Shown piece after piece: positions 1-7,465 of a stretch of DNA of 64,000 bases; the stretch's first letter is position 1; every line of letters starts with the position of its first letter. A program made the position numbers and the translations under genes. The stretch lies in contig JAEYWP010000016.1 of assembly GCA_023428905.1 (NCBI GenBank), positions 467,949 to 531,948 of the forward strand. Reading direction: 5' to 3'. The notes below the pieces were generated by a model, which was given only the letters and a program-made list of their open reading frames with translations, was not told the DNA's origin and searched no databases. The stretch is from Verrucomicrobiota bacterium. Its GTDB lineage: Bacteria; Verrucomicrobiota; Verrucomicrobiia; Opitutales; Opitutaceae.

Positions 1-9
1 ACGCGCGTT

Positions 10-1131
10 ATGGCAACCGTTGTCCTGGAGAAGCTCCTCAAAACCTACGTGGACAAGAGTGGGGGGCCCGTGCCCGTGGTGCATGGCATCGACCTGGAGG
101 TGCGCGACCGCGAGTTCATGGTCTTGGTCGGGCCCTCGGGGTGCGGCAAATCAACCACCCTGCGGATGATCGCCGGGCTGGAATCGATCTCCGGGGGGCG
201 GCTTCTGATCGACGGCGCTGAGATGAACCGTGTCGCCCCCAAGGATCGCGATATCGCGATGGTTTTTCAGAATTACGCCCTGTATCCGCATATGACGGTG
301 TTCGAGAACATGGCCTTCGGATTGAAGCTGCGGAAACTGCCGACCGGAGAGATCGCCCAGCGGGTGAGGGAAACGTCTGCCCTGCTGGGTCTCGACCCCT
401 ACCTGGAGCGTCGCCCACAGGCGCTTTCCGGCGGGCAGCGACAGCGCGTCGCGGTGGGGCGGGCGATCGTGCGAAAGCCCAAGGTTTTCCTATTCGACGA
501 GCCGCTCTCCAACCTCGACGCGAAAATGCGGGTGTCGACCCGCGCTGAGATTTCCAAGCTGCACCAGCGTCTGGGTGCGACCATGATCTACGTCACCCAT
601 GACCAGGTTGAGGCGATGACAATGGGCGACCGCATCTGTGTGATGAAGGAGGGCCGGATCATGCAGGTGGCGGAGCCCCTCGAACTCTACAACCGGCCGG
701 CCAACCTGTTTGTGGCAGGCTTTATCGGCTCGCCCCCGATGAACACCCTGGCCGGCACCCTCGTATCCGAATCGGGGGTACAGTGGTTTGTGGCCGGGGA
801 GGGGGCACCGTTCCTTCGCGTGGCCCTAACCTCCGGACTCGCAGCGCTTGCCGCGCAGGCGACCGGGCCGCGGGTGGTGCTCGGCATCCGGCCGGAGGAT
901 CTCCACGAGGCGTCCTCCGCGCCCGCCGCCTGGCCGCGACTCGCGGGCCGGGTGGACGTGATGGAGCCGCTGGGTGCGGAGACGTTTGTCTACGCGACCG
1001 TGGGCACGTGGTCCCTCATCGCCCGCCTGCCCCCGAGCGTTCGACACGCCGCGGGAAGCACCGTGGAGCTCGCCCTGGACCCCGCCAAAATGCATCTTTT
1101 CGACGCCGCGACCGAGTGCGCCCTGCGCTAG
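10..1131 (+). CDS. ugpC: Sugar/glycerol-phosphate ABC transporter ATPase (UgpC/MalK type)
   Basis: This 373-residue ATPase would energise a carbohydrate-type (CUT1) importer at the inner membrane. Visible motifs are the Walker A GPSGCGKST (residues 41-49), the signature LSGGQRQRVAVGRA (about 139-152), the Walker B FLFDEPLSNLD and the switch His in YVTHDQ. The C-terminal third (about 245-373) contains GIRPEDL, typical of the OB/TOBE regulatory domain of MalK/UgpC proteins. The permease and binding-protein partners are not in the window, so the substrate cannot be named. The ATG follows the window edge by nine bases and fits the family N-terminus, so the gene looks complete. Confidence 0.9.
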   Translation: MATVVLEKLLKTYVDKSGGPVPVVHGIDLEVRDREFMVLVGPSGCGKSTTLRMIAGLESISGGRLLIDGAEMNRVAPKDRDIAMVFQNYALYPHMTVFENMAFGLKLRKLPTGEIAQRVRETSALLGLDPYLERRPQALSGGQRQRVAVGRAIVRKPKVFLFDEPLSNLDAKMRVSTRAEISKLHQRLGATMIYVTHDQVEAMTMGDRICVMKEGRIMQVAEPLELYNRPANLFVAGFIGSPPMNTLAGTLVSESGVQWFVAGEGAPFLRVALTSGLAALAAQATGPRVVLGIRPEDLHEASSAPAAWPRLAGRVDVMEPLGAETFVYATVGTWSLIARLPPSVRHAAGSTVELALDPAKMHLFDAATECALR

Positions 1132-1208
1132 CAAAAAATCCCGCCGCGCTTTTGAAAGCGAGGGGTTGACACCCCCAAAAAAACCGAAACGCTCACCCCT
1201 TCACAGCC

Positions 1209-1283
1209 GCCCTCATCGTCTATCGGTTAGGACAGGGGATTCTCATTCCTCAAAGCGGGGTTCGATTCCCCGTGAGGGCGCCA
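1209..1283 (+). tRNA. tRNA-Glu (anticodon CTC)
   Basis: A full cloverleaf can be drawn. The acceptor stem GCCCTCA (1209-1215) pairs with TGAGGGC (1273-1279), the T loop is TTCGATT, the anticodon loop TTCTCAT gives CTC, and CCA is encoded (1281-1283). A TTGACA-like -35 sits at about 1165. The 3' part is the left copy of the prophage attachment core, so integration regenerates the tRNA but removes its downstream terminator. Confidence 0.93.
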
Positions 1284-1287
1284 CTTT
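1265..1287 (+). other. attL core (23 bp, in the tRNA-Glu 3' end)
   Basis: The sequence running from ATTCCCCGTGAG through GGCGCCACTTT is identical at 36905-36927. It covers the T-arm, acceptor 3' strand and CCA of the tRNA plus four further bases. Confidence 0.92.
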
Positions 1288-1305
1288 ACCTCTGAAGAGG
1301 TTTCT

Positions 1306-1324
1306 GTCAGACAGATGTCAGACA
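1306..1324 (+). repeat. Paired GTCAGACA repeats next to attL (candidate integrase arm sites)
   Basis: GTCAGACA occurs at 1306-1313 and 1317-1324, 18 bp inside the attL core. The same octamer pair occurs near attR at 36827-36834 and 36837-36844. Direct repeats about one helical turn apart in both arms are what tyrosine integrases use as arm-type sites; that role is inferred. Confidence 0.55.
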
Positions 1325-1538
1325 AAATCGACCTAGTTCGATTCTGACCGCGGGAGTTATGCTGACACCCGGACTCAATCGCCGCTCATAGGCCTGACGT
1401 GTCCTAGTATTAGCAATTCTGAACGCCCAGAAATCGGGTCGATTCAAAAGCCGCCGATCTTCAAAAGTTTCCGAAAGTGGAATCGACGAAACTTAAAAAA
1501 ATTGCCGAAGCAGACGGCTGGCGATAGTTATCGGGTTG

Positions 1539-2489
1539 ATGAGCGTGGAGCCCCGCAACCCTGACCCGTCACTACTAGCCGCAGTCGCCGCCCCCGCGTC
1601 GACATCTTACCTCAGGACAATACCAAAGCCGCTGACGGTGATCACACCGCTTGCCGGTTCTTCTACATACCCGGAGGTCCTTGTTTCGCGACGTGAGAAG
1701 TACCGCGAGAGGGTCGTTGAATTTGCGCGGCTGGCGCACGCGGCAAGTGACTCTGCTGATCTGCTCGCTCGGATTCGTAATCCATCGACACCTGGCCCAA
1801 TCCGCATGGCTTACCTGAAGGCTTTTCGGCGGTGTGTTAGCACGTCGCTGGATACGGAGATGGCGAAGAAGATTGGAAAGGTGTCCACTGCGGACCTCTG
1901 CGCCACCATTGGACACACCTTTAAGCCGATCGACTTGGTCCGCTCTCAATTTGCGGGGTTCGGAGAGGCTGAACGCGACACGCTTGCCGCTCTCATGGGC
2001 GAGAATGACGAACGCGGCAAATCGGGCTACGAACTGACCGAACTCTTCTTCACCTGGTTCGCAGCAAACCGCCCCCTGTTCACAATCGAAGGCCCCCGCG
2101 GTGCCGGTCCCGATGTGGAACTCTCCACGCTCTTCCCTGCGTTTGACGGTAGCTTCCCCTGCGATTTCGTGATCCGCCAAGCGGCCACTAGGAAAGTCAG
2201 AGCAATCGGCTTTGCGCGCTACGACGCTTCCAGGGGCGGTGCCCAGTCCGACGATCGTACCGGCGGAAATTCTGACAAAGTCTTCAAGGCGCGAAAATTC
2301 TGCGAGATCTCGGGTGAAGACTTTCGCGTCATCTTTTTAGCCGACGGCCCCGGGCTGGCGCACAATGACACCTGGGAAGAGGCCTGCCTGCTGGATGGTG
2401 CATGGGACGACAATGTCCGTGTGACGACGCTCAAGCTTGCGCCGACTAGGCTATCCGACGAGTGGCTGACTGGCGGGCGGCTCCGATAG
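1539..2489 (+). CDS. Candidate type II restriction endonuclease (partner of the adjacent methyltransferase)
   Basis: This 316-residue protein is not firmly recognised by motif. It is called a restriction enzyme mainly from context: it converges on and overlaps by 39 bp a type II-like DNA methyltransferase. Its C-terminal half has a possible PD-(D/E)XK-like core: an acidic stretch around FPAFDGSFPCDFVI, then IGFARYD, GGAQSDDRTGG and a strand-like VIFLADGPGL. Such acidic and glycine-rich blocks occur in several restriction enzymes. ATG 1539 is preferred to the TTG three bases upstream. It sits at the prophage edge beyond the late operon, where defence cargo is common. A non-nuclease function is not excluded. 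Confidence 0.6.
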   Translation: MSVEPRNPDPSLLAAVAAPASTSYLRTIPKPLTVITPLAGSSTYPEVLVSRREKYRERVVEFARLAHAASDSADLLARIRNPSTPGPIRMAYLKAFRRCVSTSLDTEMAKKIGKVSTADLCATIGHTFKPIDLVRSQFAGFGEAERDTLAALMGENDERGKSGYELTELFFTWFAANRPLFTIEGPRGAGPDVELSTLFPAFDGSFPCDFVIRQAATRKVRAIGFARYDASRGGAQSDDRTGGNSDKVFKARKFCEISGEDFRVIFLADGPGLAHNDTWEEACLLDGAWDDNVRVTTLKLAPTRLSDEWLTGGRLR

Positions 2490-3821
2490 GTTCAGGTCTT
2501 TGCGAATCCCCGCCCACGCCTCGGAGGCGTCGGACGTCACTGCGACGCTGAAGCTGTGTTCGTGCTTCGGCCGCGAAGGAAATGCAGTGATATCGAAAAG
2601 CGTGTCGGGCTTCTTCACGAAGTCTCCCATTGGCTTCAGACCTTCGACAAGGCGAGTGATCGTGCACTTGATTGCCTCTGGCGAACAATCGATTCCGATC
2701 CACTTACGACCTGCTTCGCCGGCGGCCTGAAGCGTCGAGCCGGAGCCACAGAAGGGGTCCAGCACGATGTCTCCCGGATTCGAGCTAGCCCGCACAATCA
2801 TCGCCATCATCTCCTGGTTCTTTTCGGTGGGATATCCGGTGATCTGAATGCTTTGGTGATGTGCGTCGCGGTAGCGGTCCCAGTAATCCGTGATCGCAAC
2901 GGCCTTGTCTTCGGTCAGGTAAACTTTGCGCCGGGGATTGCCGTTCTTCGACCAGTGGATTTCTCCGGCCTTGTCTAGCTCGTCGAGCTTAGCAGGAGGA
3001 AGCTGCCAGTGCTTGCCGGGGGGTGGGTTCATGCCGCGCCACGGTTTTCCCGTCTCGCCATTTCGTGGGCCCGGAGCGTGCACCGGAACAAGCTTGTACT
3101 GCCCTTTGCCGTCGCGCTTCGGGTACTCGCGCTGGATCCATTCGGGGTCCGGCGTGAGGGTTGGTCTATTCCAAACAGGGCTCTCGGACTTGGAGTAGAA
3201 CAGCACGTAGTCGTTTAGGTTCGGGAACTGTAGACGAGTGTAGTTCTTACTGCTGCATTTCTTGCGAACGATGAGGTTTCGAAAGGCACCCGCACCGAAC
3301 ACTTCGTCCAAAACCACCTTCACGTGGAAAAGCATGTGATGGCCGATGTGAAGGTAAAGCGAGCCGTCGTCAGCGAGAAGCTCATGGCAAAGGATGAGTC
3401 TGCGCCGGATCCACTCCACATACGCCAACGTACCGCGTTGGTCGTTGTACGCGTGCTTGTTGGTACGAGAGTGAAACTCCAGCCCGGTGTTGTATGGCGG
3501 ATCCATGTAGACCAGCCGAACTTGGCCCTTCAGCTTTGCAACCAACGAGCCCAAGACCCCGAGGTTATCCCCGAAGTAGAGGTGGTTTTCATCGCTTCCA
3601 GCGCCGAATGTGAGGCGGGAGCTGATGCAGGCGCTCGTAGAGGAGATCAGTTCCGCCCGAGAGATCTTTCCCGGGTACGAGAACTCAGGCTGGCAGTCAT
3701 CAGGCGGAAGTGGAAAAGGCTCGTGCACGATCGCCTTCGTTTCGGCTGTACCCTGAAGAATGCGCTCACCTGCTGACTTTCCTGTGGCCATGAGAAAAGG
3801 ATGAGTCCTCGGCATGCTCAC
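2451..3821 (-). CDS. DNA adenine/cytosine-N4 methyltransferase, beta class
   Basis: This 456-residue enzyme would transfer a methyl group from S-adenosylmethionine to an exocyclic amino group of DNA. The catalytic motif IV is MDPPYNTG (about residues 105-112). The SAM-binding motif I is DPFCGSGST, about 250 residues later, followed by GIDCSPEAI. Motif IV before motif I defines the beta class, which includes many N6-adenine and N4-cytosine enzymes. The long insert between them probably holds the target-recognition domain. Its 3' end overlaps the convergent candidate endonuclease, so the pair looks like a compact type II restriction-modification system. The target sequence cannot be read from the protein. 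Confidence 0.9.
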   Translation of the reverse strand: MSMPRTHPFLMATGKSAGERILQGTAETKAIVHEPFPLPPDDCQPEFSYPGKISRAELISSTSACISSRLTFGAGSDENHLYFGDNLGVLGSLVAKLKGQVRLVYMDPPYNTGLEFHSRTNKHAYNDQRGTLAYVEWIRRRLILCHELLADDGSLYLHIGHHMLFHVKVVLDEVFGAGAFRNLIVRKKCSSKNYTRLQFPNLNDYVLFYSKSESPVWNRPTLTPDPEWIQREYPKRDGKGQYKLVPVHAPGPRNGETGKPWRGMNPPPGKHWQLPPAKLDELDKAGEIHWSKNGNPRRKVYLTEDKAVAITDYWDRYRDAHHQSIQITGYPTEKNQEMMAMIVRASSNPGDIVLDPFCGSGSTLQAAGEAGRKWIGIDCSPEAIKCTITRLVEGLKPMGDFVKKPDTLFDITAFPSRPKHEHSFSVAVTSDASEAWAGIRKDLNLSEPPASQPLVG

Positions 3822-3920
3822 TCAATTCAGAACTTCTGCTAGCGCACGGAAACGATGATTCCGGGCGGCCGGAGTTCCCCTGCACCCGAGGTGTTCCGTC
3901 GTGCCCAGACTTTTCCGCCC

Positions 3921-3944
3921 TTCCGGCCGTCAAACCTAGCGCCG
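3921..3944 (+). repeat. Operator-like repeat, copy 1 (upstream of the 88-aa Xre-like gene)
   Basis: TTCCGGCCGTCAAACCTAGC followed by GCCG ends 50 bp before the start at 3995. Near-copies occur at 4851-4874 and, inverted, at 5091-5112. The consensus is TTTCGGCCGTCAAACCTNGC. Confidence 0.5.
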
Positions 3945-3994
3945 AGTGCCTGTTCACGCTTCAGAGCCCGCAACTCGCGTGATACTCTTCCGCG

Positions 3995-4261
3995 ATGAAA
4001 GGCCCAACAGATGCAGAGCTAAAAGATTGGTTCAAACTCACTCGCGTGCCGCGTGGAGTGCGGCGCCGGCAGCTCGTGTCGATCGCCCGATATCGCACGA
4101 TCATCATCCCAGGTCACGAAATCGCTGAGCTTAAGTCCTGGTTCGACAGGCGCCTCGAAACTTTTGGCGGAGCGTCACCCCGCGAACTCTGGGAAGCCGG
4201 ACGCGGCGAGGAAGTCATAGAAGTCATGACGAACTTGATAAACGGTGACGTGCGCGGCTAA
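3995..4261 (+). CDS. Small protein with Xre/MbcA/ParS-like toxin-binding C-terminus
   Basis: This 88-residue protein ends with a segment containing WFDRRLETFGGASPRELWEA (about residues 47-66), then GRGEEVIEVMTNLINGDVRG. The pattern W...GG.SP.EL...G...V......I..G matches the C-terminal domain of MbcA/ParS/Xre antitoxins (DUF2384), which bind RES-type toxins. No RES-like gene is seen nearby, and the usual N-terminal Xre HTH is not obvious in the short N-terminus. The gene ends 4 bp into the HNH gene on the opposite strand. A copy of the GGCCGTCAAACCT repeat lies upstream. Family assignment is by eye; the toxin-antitoxin role is inferred. Confidence 0.6.
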   Translation: MKGPTDAELKDWFKLTRVPRGVRRRQLVSIARYRTIIIPGHEIAELKSWFDRRLETFGGASPRELWEAGRGEEVIEVMTNLINGDVRG

Positions 4262-4650
4262 GCGGCTTCGCGCAGTCTCTTCCGGTCGCTCTGCGTCTTC
4301 TCGTTGTGACACGTCTCGCATAGCATCTGGAACGCGTCTGGAGACTCGGGCGTAAGACGCTCAATGAACCCAGGGATGTCTTCAAAGCACTTCAACGAGC
4401 CACACGGGATCCTGTGATCTTTCTCGATGCGGCTCGGGGGAAACCATTCGCCGCAGCACGCGCACTGCACTTCTTTTTTCCGGCGCTTCTCCGGCCCGAT
4501 GTACGGCCGGGACGCTCTGTCCATCGCCAGTTGTGCCGGCTTCCAGAAGCGGAATTTGCCTCGGAGGGCTGAGCGCACTGCGGACCAAAACTGCGCTTCG
4601 GTCCATGTTCCTCCGTTACGGGTCCTTGCGACTTTCGGTTTGCGCGGCAT
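4258..4650 (-). CDS. HNH endonuclease domain protein
   Basis: This 130-residue protein has a Zn-finger-type HNH core: CACCGEWFP, then KDHRIPCG (the DH pair of the first motif), and LCETCHNEKT (the CxxCHN end). The two Cys pairs would hold zinc, and the His-Asn-His residues would hold the catalytic metal. Small HNH proteins often act with the terminase at cos sites, although this one lies at the far end of the late cluster. ATG 4650 is chosen because upstream in-frame sequence belongs to the overlapping 76-aa gene, giving a 35-bp overlap typical of coupled phage genes. It is the last gene of a three-gene minus-strand run. Confidence 0.82.
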   Translation of the reverse strand: MPRKPKVARTRNGGTWTEAQFWSAVRSALRGKFRFWKPAQLAMDRASRPYIGPEKRRKKEVQCACCGEWFPPSRIEKDHRIPCGSLKCFEDIPGFIERLTPESPDAFQMLCETCHNEKTQSDRKRLREAA

Positions 4651-4846
4651 CACCCCGCGGCACGGTGTCAGCTGGGCGACCACGGTGCAGCGGCTTGCCG
4701 GTCTTCGGATCCAGCGCAATGACCCTGCCGCCCCTCGACACGTAAACCGGGGTACCGTGCTGCACGGCGACGCGGCGGGCTTCCGCGGCCGCGAGTCGGA
4801 ACGATTTCCGGATAAGAGCGTGGGGCATTGTGTGTTCCGTAGACAT
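4616..4846 (-). CDS. Small hypothetical phage protein (76 aa)
   Basis: I do not recognise this family. The N-terminal half (HALIRKSFRLAAAEARRVAV) is predicted helical and is followed by a strand-rich YVSRGGRVIALDPKTGKPL, which suggests a small folded alpha/beta protein; the tail is charged. It sits between a 52-aa gene 13 bp upstream and the HNH gene it overlaps by 35 bp, so the three are probably co-transcribed. A GGCC(G/T)TCAAACCT repeat lies immediately upstream (4851-4874) and could serve as its control site. Confidence 0.6.
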   Translation of the reverse strand: MSTEHTMPHALIRKSFRLAAAEARRVAVQHGTPVYVSRGGRVIALDPKTGKPLHRGRPADTVPRGDAAQTESRKDP

Positions 4847-4850
4847 GTCC

Positions 4851-4874
4851 TTTCGGCCTTCAAACCTTGCGCCG
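4851..4874 (+). repeat. Operator-like repeat, copy 2
   Basis: TTTCGGCCTTCAAACCTTGC followed by GCCG is a near-copy of 3921-3944. It overlaps the stop of the 52-aa gene and lies 4 bp upstream of the 76-aa gene start. Confidence 0.5.
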
Positions 4875-5018
4875 GGGCTTCGTGGACTTTGGCCGCTCTT
4901 CGCGGGCGAACCGGGCGAAGCTCCCGAGATACACTGTCTTCCCCGCCGCGCTCTCGGCTAGGCCTCTGCGCAAAGTTTCAAGCAGAGCTGCCGACTGCGC
5001 TGGCTTCTTCTTTTTCAT
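4860..5018 (-). CDS. Small basic hypothetical phage protein (52 aa)
   Basis: This gene is too short for usual ORF cut-offs. It begins MKKKKPAQSAALLETLRRGL and continues with AESAAGKTVYLGSFARFA and a basic tail. The helix followed by a KTVYLGSFARF strand resembles the short swapped-dimer N-termini of small antitoxins and phage accessory proteins, but I cannot name a family. Support is the co-directional context, the absence of a competing gene and a protein-like composition. It heads the minus-strand run leading to the HNH gene. Confidence 0.5.
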   Translation of the reverse strand: MKKKKPAQSAALLETLRRGLAESAAGKTVYLGSFARFAREERPKSTKPRRKV

Positions 5019-5078
5019 GCATGCACCGCGACGCGTGGTGGCGTCAGAGTCAACCGCTGCACGTTTGTTCTGCGAAAA

Positions 5079-5113
5079 CTTTCGGCCAACCCGCGAGGTT
5101 TGACGGCCGAAAG
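5079..5113 (-). promoter_or_regulatory. Inverted repeat and operator-like repeat copy 3
   Basis: CTTTCGGCC (5079-5087) and GGCCGAAAG (5105-5113) form a perfect 9-bp inverted repeat with a 17-base spacer. On the minus strand, 5112-5091 reads TTTCGGCCGTCAAACCTCGC, the third copy of the repeat also found before the other Xre-like gene. It ends 45 bp before the start at 5159, a plausible autoregulatory operator. Confidence 0.5.
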
Positions 5114-5158
5114 CGGCGCGAACTTGCAGCGCGTCGGAGAGAGGCTCAGGTCTGGCAC

Positions 5159-5848
5159 ATGGACTACATAACCAGACGATGTATCGCCGCTGCGGGCGTT
5201 GTCGGAACGTGGATCGGACCGCGACACCACCCGCGTCTCGCAGCGTTGGGCGTGCGCGTCACGCATGAACACGGAACTTGGACGGTGTGGCGGAAAGAAG
5301 CGGAGCGGGTGAATGCTGACCTCGATCTCGGTCTCGTGATTCCGCCCGGAGAGAACGTGCCGGCTGACGAGATCGAACAGCAGCTCGGGTCCCACGCTCC
5401 GGGCGAGTTGCGCGAGCGTGCCCGTGCGTTTCTCAAAAGTTTAGCCGCGGCGCGGATAAGCAAATCGCTTTCCCCGCATCAGCTTTACGAAGAGTCTCTG
5501 CACCTGGGCATCGAGCTTTTTGGAAACATGGAAGCTTCGATGGTGTGGCACACGACAGAGCAGGAAATCTTCGGCGGGCGGAAGCCTGTCTACGTGCATC
5601 GCGAAGAAGGCGAACAAGTCGTCATCGACGTTCTGAGAGATATGCTCGCGGCGAGGGCCCGGCGCATAGAAGCGGTGAAGCTCAAAGCGCGTCTGATTCT
5701 CGCCGATGACGACTCGGTCGAGCGGTGGCTAAACACCGAGGCGCCCGCACTCGATGGCGCTAAGCCCATCGACTTGCTTCACTCAGACGCCGGCGCGGCT
5801 CGGGTCGAAGCACTCATCCTCGGCCTCGCGCACGGCAACTTTCAATGA
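5159..5848 (+). CDS. Xre/MbcA/ParS-like antitoxin-domain protein
   Basis: This 229-residue protein ends with VERWLNTEAPALDGAKPIDL and then LHSDAGAARVEALILGLAHG, a good match by eye to the DUF2384 toxin-binding domain (WL..PN.AL.G..P.ELL.T..G...V...L..I..G.F). The preceding 150 residues have no clear HTH but are helical and charged. No RES toxin is adjacent, so it may be an orphan antitoxin, an anti-defence protein or a regulator. ATG 5159 has GGAGAGAGG about 20 bp upstream and gives a sensible N-terminus. It is convergent with the phosphoesterase, one base apart. Confidence 0.65.
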   Translation: MDYITRRCIAAAGVVGTWIGPRHHPRLAALGVRVTHEHGTWTVWRKEAERVNADLDLGLVIPPGENVPADEIEQQLGSHAPGELRERARAFLKSLAAARISKSLSPHQLYEESLHLGIELFGNMEASMVWHTTEQEIFGGRKPVYVHREEGEQVVIDVLRDMLAARARRIEAVKLKARLILADDDSVERWLNTEAPALDGAKPIDLLHSDAGAARVEALILGLAHGNFQ

Positions 5849-5849
5849 G

Positions 5850-6545
5850 TCACGCCGCTGCGGCGAGAAGCTGCTCTTGCGGCATCGGGATCCAGTGTGC
5901 TTCGTGCGCGTTGATCACGACACCGCAGCCAATCGTGGGGCGGTCTGGAGTATCAGCCGCGTACCTGAAGGCTCTCGATTCTTCGTTGATGCCGCACCCG
6001 ACGTTCAGCGCGAAAATCAAACCGCGGTTGCGGGACATCTGATAGAGCACCCCTGCGTGGCAATGCGTGTGTCCGTGCGCAACAGAGATGCCCTCCCGTA
6101 GTGCTCGGTTAATTACCGCCATCCGCCCTGACGTGTTGCCATGCGTGTACAGCACGTTCTCAATTACGAATCGATTCTGCCACGTCCACCGACGCGGCGC
6201 TTCGAGCACCTCGCGATAGCCTTTGATCAGACGCTCGGGAATCCCCGCTTTGAATGCGCGGCGGAACCACCGGGCTGAGTGATTGCCTATGCAGATTTTC
6301 GCCGCTGGAAAAGCATCGTACCATGGCTGAAGGGCCCGGATCGCTTGATCAAACTCTTCACCCGCCCCGGGCTGGTCCGGATCGGTGTCGTGATCAGAGA
6401 TCGCGTGCATGTCGATCTCGTCGCCGATGAGGATTGGTTCAGAACCGCAGCCCCACTCTTGATGCACTCGGAGACAGTGAGCGAGGTACTCGGGATGTAC
6501 CCACGGTGCGTGCAAGTCGCCGATAACCAAACGCGGTTTGCTCAT
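5850..6545 (-). CDS. Calcineurin-like metallophosphoesterase
   Basis: The 231-residue protein shows the ordered metal-ligand motifs of the superfamily: GDLHAPW (residues 8-14), GDEID (about 41-45), GNHS (about 87-90), THGN (about 134) and the terminal HGHTH (about 156-160). It would hydrolyse phosphomonoesters or diesters using two metal ions. Phages often carry such enzymes, with proposed roles in DNA end-processing or nucleotide metabolism; the substrate cannot be inferred. Its start overlaps the stop of the 53-aa gene in an ATGA junction, so translation is probably coupled. It is the last gene of the late operon. Confidence 0.9.
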   Translation of the reverse strand: MSKPRLVIGDLHAPWVHPEYLAHCLRVHQEWGCGSEPILIGDEIDMHAISDHDTDPDQPGAGEEFDQAIRALQPWYDAFPAAKICIGNHSARWFRRAFKAGIPERLIKGYREVLEAPRRWTWQNRFVIENVLYTHGNTSGRMAVINRALREGISVAHGHTHCHAGVLYQMSRNRGLIFALNVGCGINEESRAFRYAADTPDRPTIGCGVVINAHEAHWIPMPQEQLLAAAA

Positions 6546-6703
6546 GTGTGTCGTACTACGAGATCCGGGAAAATGTACGTTGCGCGATCGGTGGACCGCG
6601 GGAGCTTTGTCCGCTTCGCGTCGCGCAGAAACGCCCGAGTCGACGGCCAGGTGTGGCCTTTGGGAAACCTTGGAGAACCCACGACAGCGATGACGGGCTT
6701 CAT
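6542..6703 (-). CDS. Small coupled phage protein (53 aa)
   Basis: This short gene fits exactly between two neighbours with ATGA stop/start overlaps at both ends (6700-6703 and 6542-6545), strong structural evidence that it is real. It begins MKPVIAVVGSPRFPKGHTWP and ends YIFPDLVVRHT. I recognise no family. The hydrophobic start IAVVGSP recalls the first strand of a Rossmann-like fold, too little to assign a function. Position between the spanin-like lipoprotein and the phosphoesterase places it in the late operon. Confidence 0.65.
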   Translation of the reverse strand: MKPVIAVVGSPRFPKGHTWPSTRAFLRDAKRTKLPRSTDRATYIFPDLVVRHT

Positions 6704-7449
6704 GTGTGGTTCACAGTGTATTCACCCACCTGCGACGGTGGTTTTTGGAAGAGCCCTCTGCGGTATCCGACATAAAGAGCGGCGGGGATGCCGATGACGC
6801 CTAGCCCGAAGAGCAGCGACCAAACCCAATCGGGAAGCGTTGCGACGATTCGCCCGAGAGCGATGAGACCCACGCCGATTCCGCCGAGCGTCGCCGCAAG
6901 CATCGTGTGCGTGCGGTAGAGGGCAAATGCAGCGAGCAAAATCATCACGACTCCGGCAGCTGTCAGGCCGATCGTCTGCTTTTCCACGATTGATTTCCTG
7001 CTCTCTGCGTCCTCTGCGCGCTTGCGGTCCAGGGCGGCTTGCTTCGCAAGAGCTGCGTTCAGCTCCATGCGTTGCGCTTCGAGTTTAGATTCGAGATCGC
7101 GTTGACGGGCTTCAGATGCAGCAAGCGCATCGAGCGCTTTGTTCAGCGATGCCCTTTCACCTTTCACCAGCTCTTCAGCGATCCGTTGCCATTGCTGTTG
7201 TGCTTCGACAGACGGCTTCGGAAGTGCGGAAGCGGCGGCCATGTTTGTTTCGCGAGCTGCGTCAATAGCGGGCGGCGTGCGCCCCAGGAGTTCTCCCGTC
7301 GCTGCGACCGCACCGGCGGCCTGGTCGATCCGCTGCGATTGCTCCGAGCTGATCTGCTGCTTTGTGGTGTCGATCTGCTCGGGCTTGTGGCGCGTACCCA
7401 CGCACGCAGTGAGACTGATGAGGAGAGCAAAGAGAAACACGAGGCGCAT
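6700..7449 (-). CDS. Lipoprotein with coiled coil and C-terminal membrane segments (spanin-like)
   Basis: The 249-residue protein starts with a lipoprotein signal (LFALLISLTAC, lipobox Cys at residue 16). A long helical, Glu/Gln/Ala-rich region (about 25-155) with coiled-coil character follows, then three hydrophobic segments: GLTAAGVVMILLAAFALY, MLAATLGGIGVGLIALGRIV and VWSLLFGLGVIGIPAALYVG. An outer-membrane lipid anchor plus C-terminal inner-membrane anchoring is the plan of a unimolecular spanin, which fuses the membranes at lysis, although those normally have one membrane segment. A holin/spanin hybrid or a superinfection-exclusion protein is possible. A CTGACA element lies 14 nt before the start. 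Confidence 0.6.
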   Translation of the reverse strand: MRLVFLFALLISLTACVGTRHKPEQIDTTKQQISSEQSQRIDQAAGAVAATGELLGRTPPAIDAARETNMAAASALPKPSVEAQQQWQRIAEELVKGERASLNKALDALAASEARQRDLESKLEAQRMELNAALAKQAALDRKRAEDAESRKSIVEKQTIGLTAAGVVMILLAAFALYRTHTMLAATLGGIGVGLIALGRIVATLPDWVWSLLFGLGVIGIPAALYVGYRRGLFQKPPSQVGEYTVNHT

Positions 7450-7465
7450 ACCCGCGCCCGGGATG

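Noticed and set aside
4427..5158. N-terminal extension of the 5159 gene back to 4427
   Set aside because: It would run antisense through three minus-strand genes; residues before 5159 are not protein-like.
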